In this document: positions 11,801 to 22,828 of the stretch, in pieces | How the letters are laid out: every line of letters begins with the position of its first letter | Numbering within the stretch: position 1 is the first letter of the stretch | Assembly: GCA_019054805.1 (NCBI GenBank) | Contig: JAHQIY010000004.1 | Location: 8,130,501-8,194,500, forward strand | DNA length: 64,000 nt | Direction: 5' to 3' | Source: Brachionus manjavacas | Taxonomy: Eukaryota > Rotifera > Eurotatoria > Ploima > Brachionidae | Position numbers and translations under genes: made by a program | Notes under the pieces: model-generated | Told to the model about the DNA's origin: nothing | Database searches by the model: none | Seen by the model: the letters and a program-made list of their open reading frames with translations, nothing else

Positions 11801-12678
11801 CCTAATATCATTTTTTTAAACATTTTTTACCACTCAAAAGCACAATGTTTTTTATATATTTAAGAATTTTTGATGATTTTTTTCCATCAATTGTAAAATT
11901 TCAATAAGATTCTAATTAATTTATTTTTTTTATTAAAATATTTTTATTCAAATTTTTTTTTTCTATAAAAAGAAAATTGTACGTTATAAGGTCCAAGAAG
12001 GTTTTTTTGGATCCATTAGAAATATGGTCTTTTTTTGTAATATTAATTGAAAATCAAACTATTTAACTTTAAAAATTTTAAAATCTACTTGAATTAAAAA
12101 CCCCTTTTTATAATTTACACCATGTCCCGATAAAAAGCTGTCATTTTGTTCTTGCGTAATAGAGGCAAGGTTTAAAATCGATTATAAAGATTTTTACGGG
12201 CAAGGACTGAGGATTTAAGTAAAATTATTATTTTTTAGATAAAAAAATTTTTTTAAAAGGCTTTTATTTAAATCCTAGACATAATTTTTATTTTGAAAGT
12301 ATAATAAAAATGATAAAGAACATTTTTTCCAATCTGTAAAGTTTTTAATCATAGTTTATTTTATCTAAAAAGAAAATTTTATTTTAGGATCTTTTTGGAC
12401 CCCTTTTGTCCTTAATGTAGCAAAAAAACGGGTCTCTGAATGTTTAATAAAAAACATTATTATAGTGTAGCAAAGTTCTAAAAATTTTTGAATCAAAATT
12501 ATAACTCAAAAAGGTTCTTTGTATATTAGTTGAACTTCTAAATTCATAATCATTATTAGTTAAAAAGAAATATTTTATTTTTCTAGCAACTATACCTTTA
12601 GGAATTTTTAATTTTAAATTCAAAAAAGATCTTGAATTCTAATTTAAAATTATAGAAATTTGATTTTCACTATTTTAA

Positions 12679-13587
12679 ATGATCAAAGATCGTCTAGCAG
12701 AATTGAAGGAAAAAGCTAAATTTAATCAGGATCTAAGTCAAGACTATCATCCTCAAAATGCTTTTATGAAAGATTTTTTTGGTCAAGTAGACATTGTTGA
12801 GAAAAATATTAAGCTTTGCAAAAAACATGTTGCAGAAATTGAAAATATTACTGGTATAATTTCCAAAAGTGCACTCATTGATCAAGAACCAAGAACAAGA
12901 TTAGACGAACTAATTAGACTTGTAATAGATACAATTCGAATCATTAAGCTAGAAATAAAACAAATTAAAGAACAGCAAAATAAAACAAAATGCCCAAAGA
13001 AAACAATCGAATGCCGTATTGAAAAGGCACAGTATGATTATTTATCCCATTCATTATTTACTTTAATTTCAAATTTCAATAAAATTCAAATAGAATACAG
13101 AGAAATGCATAAAAAAAGAATAGTTCGTCAATTTGAAATTAAAGGAAGCGAAGCAAATGAAGAGGAATTAGACAATTTGCTGGAGTCTGGAGCTGATAAT
13201 GTTTTTTCTTACGAATTATTAAAGGAAACTCAAATATCTAAACAAATACTTCAGGATGTAAATAAACGACATGACGAATTTTTGAGGATAGAAAAAAAGA
13301 TCAATGAAGTCCATCAAATGTTTTTAGACTTGCAATTTTTGGTAGAATCTCAGGGTGAGATTATCAATAGAATTGAACAAAATACTGGAGAAGCTTTAGT
13401 TGATACCGATAAAGCAAATGATTTAGTCGAAAAAACAATTATTGCTAGAAAAAAACGCAAAAAGTGTTTTAGGATCACAATAATTATTTTCATTAGTTTG
13501 GCTGCAGTTATAATTTTACTTTTTTTAATTTACATTTTTTGTTATTTTGTTTTTTACAATGTTTCTAAAAAGCTTTTACCTTTTTAA
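12679..13587 (+). CDS. Syntaxin-1-like plasma-membrane t-SNARE (Qa-SNARE), intronless
   Basis: The 302-aa frame aligns by eye with syntaxin 1 along its whole length. It has an N-peptide (KDRLAEL, compare DRTQEL of syntaxin 1, which binds Munc18), a three-helix Habc region (about 28-150, with the conserved NAFMKDFF and RIVRQFEI), a linker (EEELDNLLESGADNVF), a Qa SNARE motif (about 191-252) with zero-layer Gln at about 225 in LVESQGEIINRIE, a basic juxtamembrane patch (ARKKRKKCFR) and one C-terminal membrane anchor (about 265-290). By family, it would act in exocytic fusion with SNAP-25 and synaptobrevin. An in-frame TAA directly precedes the ATG, fixing the start. Odd points are the absence of introns, an extra 10-15 residues after the anchor (ending YNVSKKLLPF) where syntaxin 1 normally stops, and several substitutions in the SNARE helix. 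It could be a diverged intronless paralog or an old retrocopy still under constraint. Confidence 0.88.
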   Translation: MIKDRLAELKEKAKFNQDLSQDYHPQNAFMKDFFGQVDIVEKNIKLCKKHVAEIENITGIISKSALIDQEPRTRLDELIRLVIDTIRIIKLEIKQIKEQQNKTKCPKKTIECRIEKAQYDYLSHSLFTLISNFNKIQIEYREMHKKRIVRQFEIKGSEANEEELDNLLESGADNVFSYELLKETQISKQILQDVNKRHDEFLRIEKKINEVHQMFLDLQFLVESQGEIINRIEQNTGEALVDTDKANDLVEKTIIARKKRKKCFRITIIIFISLAAVIILLFLIYIFCYFVFYNVSKKLLPF

Positions 13588-13612
13588 AATAATCCAAATA
13601 CATTGAGAAAAT

Positions 13613-13618
13613 AATAAA
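13613..13618 (+). promoter_or_regulatory. Polyadenylation signal AATAAA for the syntaxin-like gene
   Basis: AATAAA lies 26 nt after the stop codon. In such AT-rich DNA the hexamer alone is weak evidence, but its place fits. Confidence 0.4.
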
Positions 13619-13974
13619 TTATTTTCAAACATTATTTTAAAATATTAAATAATTATTTTAAAAATCAAACATTATTTTAATATATAATATTTTAAATATA
13701 CAGTCATTTTATAATAAGTGCAAAATGGACTAAATTACGTTATTTTACATTATTTCAAGTAAGCTTACGTGCATATTGGTCGGTGAAATTTAGGTAAGCT
13801 TATTTTTGTGAGAAAATTTCACATATTTTACCTACTCCGACCAGCTTTGAAAATTTAATCTAATTATTTTTTTAATCTTATTTTTTAATATTACATTTTT
13901 CATTTTTTTCTAAATAGGTGAACTTTTTAGAAAAAAAGTTAAAAAAGTTTTCAAAAAGTTAAGTTAAAAAAGTT

Positions 13975-14211
13975 TTTTTTTTGTTTTTAGTCCCGAAAGA
14001 TTTTTTTTTTTTAAATTTTGACTAAAGTGATAATTTACGTTTGTTTGATTCATTTTAACAAAAACTCAATTTATATAAAATGGAAAACAGAGCCTTGATA
14101 GTTTTTTAAACTACAAATATTATCTTAAGCATCATCATATCACAATTCCAAAGTCAAAATTTATGAAAATAAAATAAGGTTTTCCATTCCTGCAATATTA
14201 ACTTAAACTTT
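13975..14211 (+). repeat. Dispersed repeat, left part, interrupted by a LINE
   Basis: About 235 bp here match 50765-50997 in the same orientation (shared stretches include TTTTGACT..AGTGATAATTTA, CATTTTAACAAAAA, AAAACAGAGC and ATCATCATATCACAA). The match resumes at 15768-15915 after the LINE at 14212-15767, while the second copy is continuous there. Confidence 0.6.
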
Positions 14212-15767
14212 TCAAAAAGGTAAATCTATAGATGTAAAAAACTTTAATCTTAATGGTCTTGAGATATCGAAAGCTCAAAATGTAGAGTATTTAGGTCTCC
14301 CAATTGGTGATAACGACTTCGTTTGGAATTTTGTTGAATAAAAGTGGAAGAAAGTTGAAAGGAGTTTTTATTCTTTATACGGGCTTGGCTGTAAACCTAA
14401 GTCTGCATGTCCGCAATTGGTCAGTTTGTTATATAAGCAGTTTTGCCAATCAATCTTCCGTTAGCATTTGGATATGGTCTTTATTGGCGAAAAGAAACTA
14501 AATAAACTTGACATAAGACAAAATTTGCTAATCAAGAGAGCGTTTGGGATTGAAAATTTGCTAGATTTAGGCCTATGTTGGAATCCTTGCGCCTAGAGAT
14601 GGTAGAGCAGCTATATATGAAACATAAGATATTTTTCTTGAAGCAGTTGAAAAAAAGTTCAATATATTGGGATGTATTGGTGTTTCTTATCGAAGAGTAC
14701 AAAATTTATGATCAGAAAAATACTTCGTTTTGTAAATAACTTAGCAATGTTGGGAGAAAAATTCATATTAATGTTAATGATTACAGTCTAGCTAGGACCT
14801 CTCCTTTTTTTAGTTTTCATTGGTGACATCCCTTTAGCTAACGATAAGAACTCCAATTACTCAGCACTTTTTGCTGACGATCTTGGGGCTATATTTTTTT
14901 TCAAAAAAACAGGACGAATAACTCACGTAATTAATAGTTATTTAAGCAAGTTAATGTTATGGCTCTCAAGTTGGAGATTAAAAATGAACGTAACAAAATG
15001 TATGTATACTCTTTTTTCAGGTAGTGGACGAGGGGGTTTGAGTTTAAAGCTTCGCAAAGAAATACCATATAACCCAAAACCAGTCTTTTTAGGTATAATT
15101 TTGACGAATTTTTGTGTTTTAATGCACATTTCCTTAACCTAAGAACTAGAGCACTCAAGAGACTCAATATCATAAAGATTTTCTCTCACCGGTCATGGCA
15201 TTTTAGCAAAAAAACACTTAATAACATTTACTCAGCCTTGATAGGATCACTTTTTGACTATTCCTTTTTTACGGTTGCTAGTGTTTCAATTACTAGTACC
15301 AAATCAGTCCAAACAGTTCAAAACAGAGCAATAAGATGTATATACAGACTCAAGTGGGATAGCCCAACTAAGGAACTTTTCATAGTGAGTAGAATACTAT
15401 CAATAAAAGATAGGTTTTTACAAATGGGTTCACGTTATATCACCAAATGTTTTAAATATAAAAATAAGTTTACCATGTTACTTGTTGAGGAATATTTTAG
15501 TGCGTGGTCAGCAATCACTGCTAAAATGCATGTTACATCAACTCCTTTGGGAGCTTTCTATTCAGTTATTCGGATTGCGTATGCCTGCATAGTCCTAATT
15601 CGATTGTACCTTACTCTTGTTTTTTTTAATATACGCTCTTTCCAAAGGTTGAAAAATCTTTGGTTCCTGTGTAAAATCAAACGTAAAAATTTGATTTATC
15701 CTGAGTAATTTATAACTAGTTTGACTTTTTTTTTGCCTATGTGGCTTTAAACTAATAAACTAACTAA
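14212..15767 (+). mobile_element. Decayed, 5'-truncated CR1/Jockey-like LINE (RT and C-terminal region)
   Basis: Frames 14304-14501 and 15112-15708, and the pieces around them, read as reverse-transcriptase sequence with several frameshifts and stops. 14222-14600 resembles a post-RT segment (NVEYLGLPIGDNDF, then SFYSLYGLGCKP). 14810-15100 contains the catalytic FADD box in YSALFADDLGAIFF followed by LMLWLSSWRLKMNVTKC. 15120-15708 is the typical LINE C-terminus (RALKRLNIIKIFSH, then YSALIGSLFDYSFF and QNRAIRCIYRLKWDSPTKE). The order (post-RT segment before FADD) suggests two fragments or a rearranged copy. The tail is AAACTAATAAACTAAC. TAACTTAA occurs at both edges and may be the target duplication. 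The insertion splits an older dispersed repeat. Confidence 0.75.
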
Positions 15768-15915
15768 CTTAAGTTAATATTGCAAAAAAAATAATCGAAT
15801 TATTTGTTTTTATTTGAGACTAAAAATGATATTTGAAACATCGCACTTTTTCAATGTAATTTCAACATTCGATACATTTTGTAATTCAAACACAAAAAGT
15901 TAAACCACTTCTATA
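15768..15915 (+). repeat. Dispersed repeat, right part
   Basis: The segment with ATTTGAAACATCGCACTTTT, then CAATGT.ATTTCAACATT and ATACATTTTGTAATTC, matches 51020-51115 in the same orientation and 50180-50250 in inverted orientation. It continues the copy begun at 13975. Confidence 0.6.
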
Positions 15916-16794
15916 TTAGATTATTTTTTTATAAACTATTTTACTTTACTATATTTTTTTTTATTTAAACAACAAAATCAAATAAGCTGTATTTTAGATT
16001 CTGCGGCATAGTAAAAAAATTAAATAAATGTTTTTCTTAGAAAATCAAAAATTACTTTTGTAAATTATAAGAAATAATAAGTTAACATAACTCAAAAATT
16101 TAATTAAAATTAAAAAAATTTCAATCTAAATTTATTAAAACTACATCAAAATTTGTTAAATTTACATTGAAAAAATTTAATTAAAGCTGCTTAAGGTAAA
16201 ATAATCTGTTAAACCAAAATTCAACCTAAGCAATAATCACGAATATTACGTATTTTAAGCTTTTATTTATTTATTTAATTGAATTAACCACCATTGTGGA
16301 GAAGTAAATGTAAAAATAGAAATTTTAATTTTAAATAAAGGAAAATAAGAATATAATAAAAACATAAAAAATATTAAAGACAATTAAAGAATTAATGGAG
16401 GAGCTTGGATCAAAGTTAAAAGTATCATCCATTCTTTAATAGTTCATTTAAAATATTTCTAAAGTTTTATTATGGGGTGCATATCTAAAAGAAAACTCAG
16501 AGTTTATGCAGAGGTTGAATTTAAATTTAACAAATTATGCTTCAAATAAAGCAGTTTTTACTTTATTTATTGCTTCTCCAATAAAAATTTTAGTATCATT
16601 ATAAATCATTGCTCTTAACCGAAAGAAAAAAATTAAATAGAAATATTAATTAAATTAAGTTCTGCGCCAAATATAAATAAAATTTTATTTAAAAAATTAT
16701 CAAAGCACAAATATTCATATTTACTTTAGTTTGTTTCTTTATTTAATCTTGATATTTTTAATATTAAAAAAAAGGCAAGGATTTTTTTAACTAC
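15916..16794. other. AT-rich interval, nothing recognised
   Basis: Long A/T runs, no coding-like frame and no clear repeat were seen. Confidence 0.5.
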
Positions 16795-17100
16795 AAAGCC
16801 GCTGATAGTGCGAATTTCGGTGGAGATCATCAGGGCCTTGTTTTTTTATAAACTATAAATTTTAATGTAATGCCAAAAAATTAGTTTAATTCTTAATTCT
16901 GATTGTCTTATGATGTGATCAACTTGAGAAATCATTATTGTTAAGTACTGCTAATTCGAGTACCCAATTTGAATGATTAATTGACTGGGACATTATTCCC
17001 ATCTATTAATAGAATTCCAAATTTTAATTTTGTTATTAGCAGATCGACTGAGGTAATGACGACGGTCCTTTATTCCGACGTTCTGCCTTTAGTACATTGA
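16795..17100 (-). repeat. Possible retroposon 3'-region relic
   Basis: Two GC-richer islands (16795-16850 and 17035-17100) read on the minus strand as AGAACGTCGGAATAAAGGA and, further on, CCTGATGATCTCCACCGAAA. Sequences of this style are common in 3' ends of invertebrate non-LTR retroposons. No RT frame is attached, so this is only a suggestion. Confidence 0.3.
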
Positions 17101-17790
17101 TAAATCTATTAAAAAAGACATAACATTTATATCGTTAAAAATATTAGAATTAGGTTTTTATTATTTTAAACTTTATTTTTTTTCTTATTCATTTAAATCT
17201 ATAATGCATCCCAGTCAACTTTATTTTAAAGGATCTTTAAAGAAATTTTAGAGAAATTTTTAGTGTTTTTTTAGAGGTTATCGTACATTTTTCTCTAGAA
17301 TATCTTTAAAAATTTCTGTTATTTATCTCTAAAAAGTCTTCAAATTTTTTTCAATTTTTTAATCAGTAAGCGGTATACATTTATTAATTAAGGTCAATAA
17401 ACATGATTTTGTGCCTCAAAAAATTTCCAAAGATCAAGATAGTAAAGATCAAAATCATAATCACTAAACCTGCCATAAAGCTAGATATCCAGTAAAAAAA
17501 ATATTATTCTATTGTTTATAATATAAAAAAAATGTATAATAGGCAATTCAAATAAAGTAATAAAATCTTTTGATTATCACTTGCCAAATCCTTAAAAATT
17601 AAAAACAGATGATATATGTACAATGGTTTTTTGTATGACCATAAAGTAATTAGCAATAATTTTCTTGTGGTTCGCGTTAAATTAAGAGTTATGATGTCTA
17701 AACGTTACATTAATATTTTTTCAATTTAAAAATCTTAAAATCAAGAAATGAACAAAAAGTTAAACATTTTCAAGAAAAAATTAAAAAGAA

Positions 17791-18045
17791 GAGTTGTTTA
17801 AAATTCACAAGTCTTAAGTCAACTCAAAGACTCGCTTGGACATTAATTTCAGTGAGTATGCTTAAAATAGGGCCATTCATCAGTCATGATTGCGGTCTCA
17901 TAAATATTTTGCCGTTTCAGGGAGTTATTTTGGCGGTAAAGTTTAAGACAAAGCTAAAATTAAAGTCCAGGTCCGCAATTTAAAAAATTATTATAAGTTC
18001 GGACTTTAACTTGACTTAAAACTTATGACTTTTTAACAATTATAT
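17791..18045. repeat. MITE-like element, AGAGTTGTTTAAAA family, copy 2
   Basis: It begins AGAGTTGTTTAAAATTCAC, then AAGTCTTAAGTCAA, matching the inverted right end of the element at 2661-3121, and it shares ACTCGCTTGG and AAAGTCCAGGTCC-like internal motifs with that copy. The right end has decayed (TATGACTTTTTAACAATTAT). Confidence 0.55.
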
Positions 18046-18506
18046 TAAAAAGAAGAAAATTTCCTTATTACTTTAATTAAAATTTTGATGTAAATAAAAA
18101 ATAAACGTTGAATTGAATGATATTAATTTGAATTGTTAAAAGTAGACTGTATTTCTTTATTTTGAACTTATGACCTTTCAAGTTTACGTATAATGATTTA
18201 ATCATTGTCTTCTAAAAGGGAGAGCTTGCTTGTCGATAATTTAACAGTATCGTGAAAAGTAAAGATGGGATAATTAAGTGAACTGTGGCATCTATCAATA
18301 AAAAAAAGTAAACGCTATCAATCCCGTAAGCAAATGGAATAATGCGTACAGCATTATTCAATTAAACATTTTATCAATTAAGTAAAAATTAAAAAGCTTT
18401 TTGATTTAAGGAATGGTTCTTGAGAAAAATTCAGGGAGTTATTTTGGCGGTTTTTTTGAAAATTTGATAGCATCTTCACGTGATTTAAAAAAACGTTGAA
18501 AGTTAT

Positions 18507-19196
18507 GTGTTGGCAATGTCGCTCAGCAAAACAAACCAAAACCGACGGTGGATATTTAAAAATTCGGTCAAGCCAAACTTGAAGAGGTTAGACAAACCGA
18601 TTAGCCATAAAGTCTTATTTAGTGCACTAGATGTCGTCCTGAACCAAGTGGAAAATGATGCGATCACAAGTATCTACAATTTCTCTTCAAACAAAGTTTG
18701 GATAATAGAGTTTAATGCTGCTTTTAATGTTGCCAAAATTTTCGATCGTGACATCAATATCAATGGAACCATTTTCAGACTTGAAGATGCAAATAAAGTC
18801 CTGGATCTCAGAAGGTATTGTTCTTTTCGTTTTCACTTCTTGCCCTCTGATTTCGAGAATCATAGACTTGAAACCTTCTTTAATGCTGTTCGAATTGATG
18901 GACTTAATATTGAACACATTACTGAAGAAAAATATAAAGATAGACCCGAGAGGAAAAATGGTGTCAGAAGAGTGAGAATATCATTTCCTAAAGAAGTTGA
19001 GAATATTATTGGAAGCTTGTCAGGCCCCACAATAATGTATGGTTATAAGTGTCTTGTGTCAATTATTGGACAAAAGCAGAAATGCTATTTTTGTGATGAT
19101 GAAGGACAAAACTCAGCTAAATGCCCTGTTAAAGAAATCCTATGCGAAATTTGTCATCAGAAAGGACACTTGACAAAAAAATGCCGAAAAGCTTAA
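18507..19196 (+). pseudogene. LINE ORF1: gag-like protein with two zinc knuckles
   Basis: The 229-aa open frame ends with two CCHC-type knuckles, CYFCDDEGQNSAKC and CEICHQKGHLTKKC; the first lacks the usual His position. The N-terminal two thirds (an RRM-like fold is plausible around 65-165) is typical of CR1/Jockey ORF1 nucleic-acid-binding proteins. Past the stop, a different frame stays coding-like up to about 19470 (KSLERKKFDYNDLYIDQEET), so ORF1 was longer and is now frameshifted near 19190. In a working LINE this protein coats the RNA. Confidence 0.75.
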
Positions 19197-19456
19197 ATCG
19201 CTTGAAAGGAAAAAGTTTGATTACAATGATCTTTACATCGATCAAGAAGAAACGCATTCAATAATTGAAGCTGACCAAAAAGATAATGATGAAAATGTAA
19301 TGCCAAAAACACCTGGATATCAGCCAACAAATTTCAATGACGTAATATCCCAAATTAGCCCAAAAGACCTTAAAACTCCAGTTTTAAAAGAAGCTTTGGT
19401 AAGTCGTTTAAACGATTTTCTACCACTATGCCAGTCACCTGTCATGGTACGCTCAA

Positions 19457-20218
19457 ATGATCAGAATGCGACTTAAAATTTTTTCAAAACCAAAAATCAA
19501 ACCAAGAGATTTCCCGAATCTGAACCAAATGAAAAAGAACTCACCGAAAATGAATCAAAGAAACCATTATCCCGACATTGTTTTGCTCAATGAACAAAAG
19601 ATAGATTTAAGTGAAGCAAATATTTATCTTGATTTTCACAATTATCAATTCATAACAAAACCGCGCAACAAGTACGGAGGAGGAGTAGCTATTTTAATTA
19701 AAGAAGTAATTGAATTTATACAAGATTTCTCTTATGAGGAATTCATTTCCGAAATCCTTTGTATAAAAATGAACTTTGGAAAGAATAATGAATTGTTTAT
19801 ATTTTGTGTCCTAAAATGTCAGGACATGACTAGTGACCATTTCCCAATCGAAGCATCGATTTCTATGGGCTATCAATTAGAAAATAAATCAGCAGCTAAA
19901 AAGTTTAACTATAAGAAAGCAAACTGGCAATTATTCAGCGAGATTTTAAATTCTCAAAAAGTGAATATCACTGAAAGTTCCCTCACAATAGATCAATTAA
20001 ATGATAAAATTTCAGAAAAAATTATTTCTACTTCACATAAAATTATTCCTTATCTTTCTCAAAAAATCTACAAAACCAGTCTTCCCCCGAACATTGTTAT
20101 TCTGATAAAAGAACGCAGGAAAGAAAGAAGAAACTTTCAAAAAACTCGCTGTCAAAATCTCACGAAAAAATTTAATCAACTTACATTTGAGTTAAAGGCC
20201 TCTTTAAAAAAATTCTGA
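19457..20218 (+). pseudogene. LINE ORF2 fragment: apurinic-type endonuclease with internal deletion, plus linker
   Basis: PDIVLLNEQKI and YGGGVAILIKE are endonuclease motifs of the EEP family, and TSDHFPIEASI is the C-terminal SDH box. The segment between them (around 19800-19830) is too short, so the central part of the domain, with the GDFN-type motif, has been deleted. A basic linker follows (KERRKERRNFQKTRCQNL). The N-terminal catalytic part is also missing. Confidence 0.7.
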
Positions 20219-20389
20219 AATGAAAATTGGTTTGATTTTATTGAGAAAATGGGAAAAAACTCACTGACAAGTAGACCTTTTTGGAAAAAAAAAAAAAAAT
20301 TTAGAACAAAAAAAGGAACAAATTTGATTCTTAATTTGATTTTAAATGAAAAGTAATTCAAAACTAATGAAGAAAAGGGAAAATGCTTC

Positions 20390-21956
20390 GGAGAACTTTT
20401 ATCTTCAATATTTAGTCCTAACTCTGATTTAATTGTTACTGAGAAAGATTTCGAAATACTAAATTCTAACTCTGATTTCCTTAGAAATAATAATAAGTGT
20501 AATTTTAATCATCCAATTTGCCTAAATGAATTAATTATGGCTTTAAAAAGATTGAAAAATTAAGCGGCATCAGGACCTGACCAAATTCATAATTTAATGT
20601 TAAAAAACTTACCTAGAAATTCATTAATAGAAATAATTGAACTTTTTAGTTTATCTCTTCGAGAAGGTTGAGTCCCTAAAGCATGGAAAACATCGAACAT
20701 TACTATGATTCAAAAAAAAAACCTCTTCTTAACAAGATCCTTTAAATTATAGACCAATTAGTATAACGAGTTGTTTAGGAAAGCTCCTGGAACGCATAGT
20801 ATTTTCAAGATTATACAATTATTTGGAATAAAATTCACTCCTTATCCAGGAGCAATCTCGATTTAGGAAACACCGGCGAACATCAGATAGTCTTTTCTTT
20901 TTCATTCAAAAAATTGTGGAATCATTTAATAGAAAAAAAAGAGTTTGAAGCCTTTTTTTTGATATTTCTAAAGCCTTTGATAGGGTTTGGCATGAAGGTC
21001 TACTTTCTAAATTGATTAAAATGAATCCACCTCATTACTTGACTAACTGGATTTGATCCTTTTTAGATAGTAGGATATTTTAGGTAAATCCTTATGATCA
21101 TCTGAGCGAAGAATATAAAATAACTGCAGGTGTTCCAAAAGGCTCAGTAATTAGTCCTCTTTTATTTAGTATATATATTAATGACATCCTAAAAAAAAAC
21201 AAAACAAACAATGAATACTCTCTGCTTTTCGCAGATGATCTAGTTACATTCTTCATTTATAACAAAAAGGAGAACCTAGAAAATAAGATTAATAAATACA
21301 CCAACGAACTAGAACAATGGCTTATTAAATGGAAAATGAAGATATCAGTTGAAAAGTCGTGTTCAGTAGTCTTCTCTAAGTACAAAAAAGAGAGTGATAA
21401 TCTTAACTTAAAAATCTATGGAAACAGAATAGTGAACCAAAAAGGAATCAAGTTTATTAGTATTAAATTTGATTCTAAGATAAACTTTAATATACTGGTA
21501 GACGAAATTAAAGAACGCTGCAACAAAAGGCTAAATATTATTAAGATATTGTCAAACAAAAAATGGGGTCTCAATCAAAACACACTAGGAAATTTTTATA
21601 AATCTTTAGTCGGATCGATTTTAGACTATTCTTTTCCTTGCTTGAATTCATTTTCAGAAAATAATATCAAAAAACTACAAGCAATTCAGAATACAGTAGT
21701 AAGATATATCCTTAAATTAAAATATGATACTCCCTCCAACATCGTGCATCATGAAGCTTTTAATAAACTAACAGTCTCGAATCGTCTTTTTGAGTTGAGT
21801 GAGAAATATGTTGGGACAGTACTGAGTCATTCTATTCCATTGGTTGAAAGACTGGTGAAGGAATACAAAGAAGGTTTCGAATCAAGATATATTGAATACC
21901 CAACTCAATTGTGTAATTGCTACCTTACTATTTCTTCTTTTTTTCCTGAAACTTGA
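20390..21956 (+). pseudogene. LINE ORF2 fragment: reverse transcriptase and C-terminal region
   Basis: RT boxes in order across broken frames: AASGPDQIHNLMLKNLP, FDISKAFDRVWHEGLLSKL, AGVPKGSVISPLLFSIYIND and LLFADDLVTFF (FADD catalytic pair). An intact 206-codon piece (21336-21956) covers the thumb and C-terminus (KRLNIIKILSNKKWGLNQNT, then LDYSFPCLNSFS and YILKLKYDTPSN). Stops occur repeatedly before 21300 and none after, an uneven decay. Confidence 0.8.
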
Positions 21957-22194
21957 ACTATTTAAACATGTGCCACTGTTCCAATTTATGTCTTTTCAAC
22001 TTTAATTTTTTTAGCTTATTTACTCTATTTTGATTCTTATTTTTTATCTAATTTTATAAACTTTAATTTTATTTTTATTTTAATTTTTTTATTTTATTTT
22101 TAACTTATTCTGAGGACTTTAGCTCGGTACAGAAAACAAATAAATAAAATAAAATAAATAAAAATCTAAAAATCACATGTTTTTTAAATATTAT

Positions 22195-22437
22195 TCTTCG
22201 TTATTAAAAATTGGGGTCTTAATTATTGCACACTAGGAAACCTATATAAATCCATCTGCCACATGTAACAATCTATGTCTTCTAACTTTCATTTTTTTTA
22301 GCTTATTTACTTTATTTTAATTTTTTTATCTCATTTTATTAACTTTAATTTTATTTTTTATTTTAATTTTGATTTTTTTAATTTATTCTGAAGGAGCCCT
22401 AATTCGGTACAGAAAACAAATAAATAAAAAAAAATAA
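22195..22437 (+). mobile_element. Second 3' end of the same LINE family, internally deleted
   Basis: AATTGGGGTCTTAATTATTG, then CACACTAGGAAAC, matches the first copy at 21565-21595. It jumps directly to the 3' non-coding region (CTATGTCTTCTAACTTTCAT) and ends in CGGTACAGAAAACAAATAAA with an A/T-unit tail. It starts within about 30 bp of the first copy's tail. Confidence 0.65.
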
Positions 22438-22828
22438 ATCCTTCCAATATTTTGCATCATGAGGCCTTTAATAAACTTAAATTCTTAACTGTCTCGAATC
22501 GACTTTTTGAATTGAGCGAAAGATATGTAGCGGGAGGACTGCGTCATTCTGTGCCATTGGTTGTCAAGCTGGTTGATGAATATAAAGCGGGTTTTGAATC
22601 AAGGTATGTTGAATACCCGACTCCATTGTGTAATTGCTATCTTACTATTTCTTCTTTCTTTCCTGAACTGTTCAATACTTAAATTCTTTGCACATGTCAC
22701 CTCTTACAATTTATCAATTTTTATTTGTCTTTTTATTTTTTTTTATTTTATTTTATTTTTTTTAATCTGAAGGAGCTTTAGCTAGGCACATATAAAACAA
22801 ATAAATTAAATTAAATTAAATTTCGTTT
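22438..22828 (+). mobile_element. Third 3' end of the same LINE family, 5'-truncated
   Basis: It starts directly after the second tail with sequence matching 21735 onward (CATCATGAGGCCTTTAATAA). It encodes the last 70 or so residues of ORF2 (LFELSERYVAGGLRHSVPLV, then AGFESRYVEYPT) and ends in ATAAAACAAATAAATTAAAT repeats. Its peptide differs from the first copy by several substitutions, so it is a separate insertion. Confidence 0.7.

Larger units (their letters stand above)
18454..22165 (+). mobile_element. Long decayed CR1/Jockey-like LINE with ORF1, endonuclease and RT
   Basis: The element carries a gag-like ORF1 (18507 onward), a shortened EEP endonuclease region (19457-20218) and a reverse transcriptase (about 20390-21956), all on the plus strand. 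It ends in a tail of AAATAAAT and AAAAT units (22137-22165), directly after the motif CGGTACAGAAAACAAATAAA. Several frameshifts and stops mean no active ORF2. The 5' limit is approximate. TTCAGGGAGTTATTTTGGCG just upstream (18431-18450) is also found at 17918-17937 inside the neighbouring MITE-like repeat. Two further 3' ends of the same family follow immediately. Confidence 0.8.
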
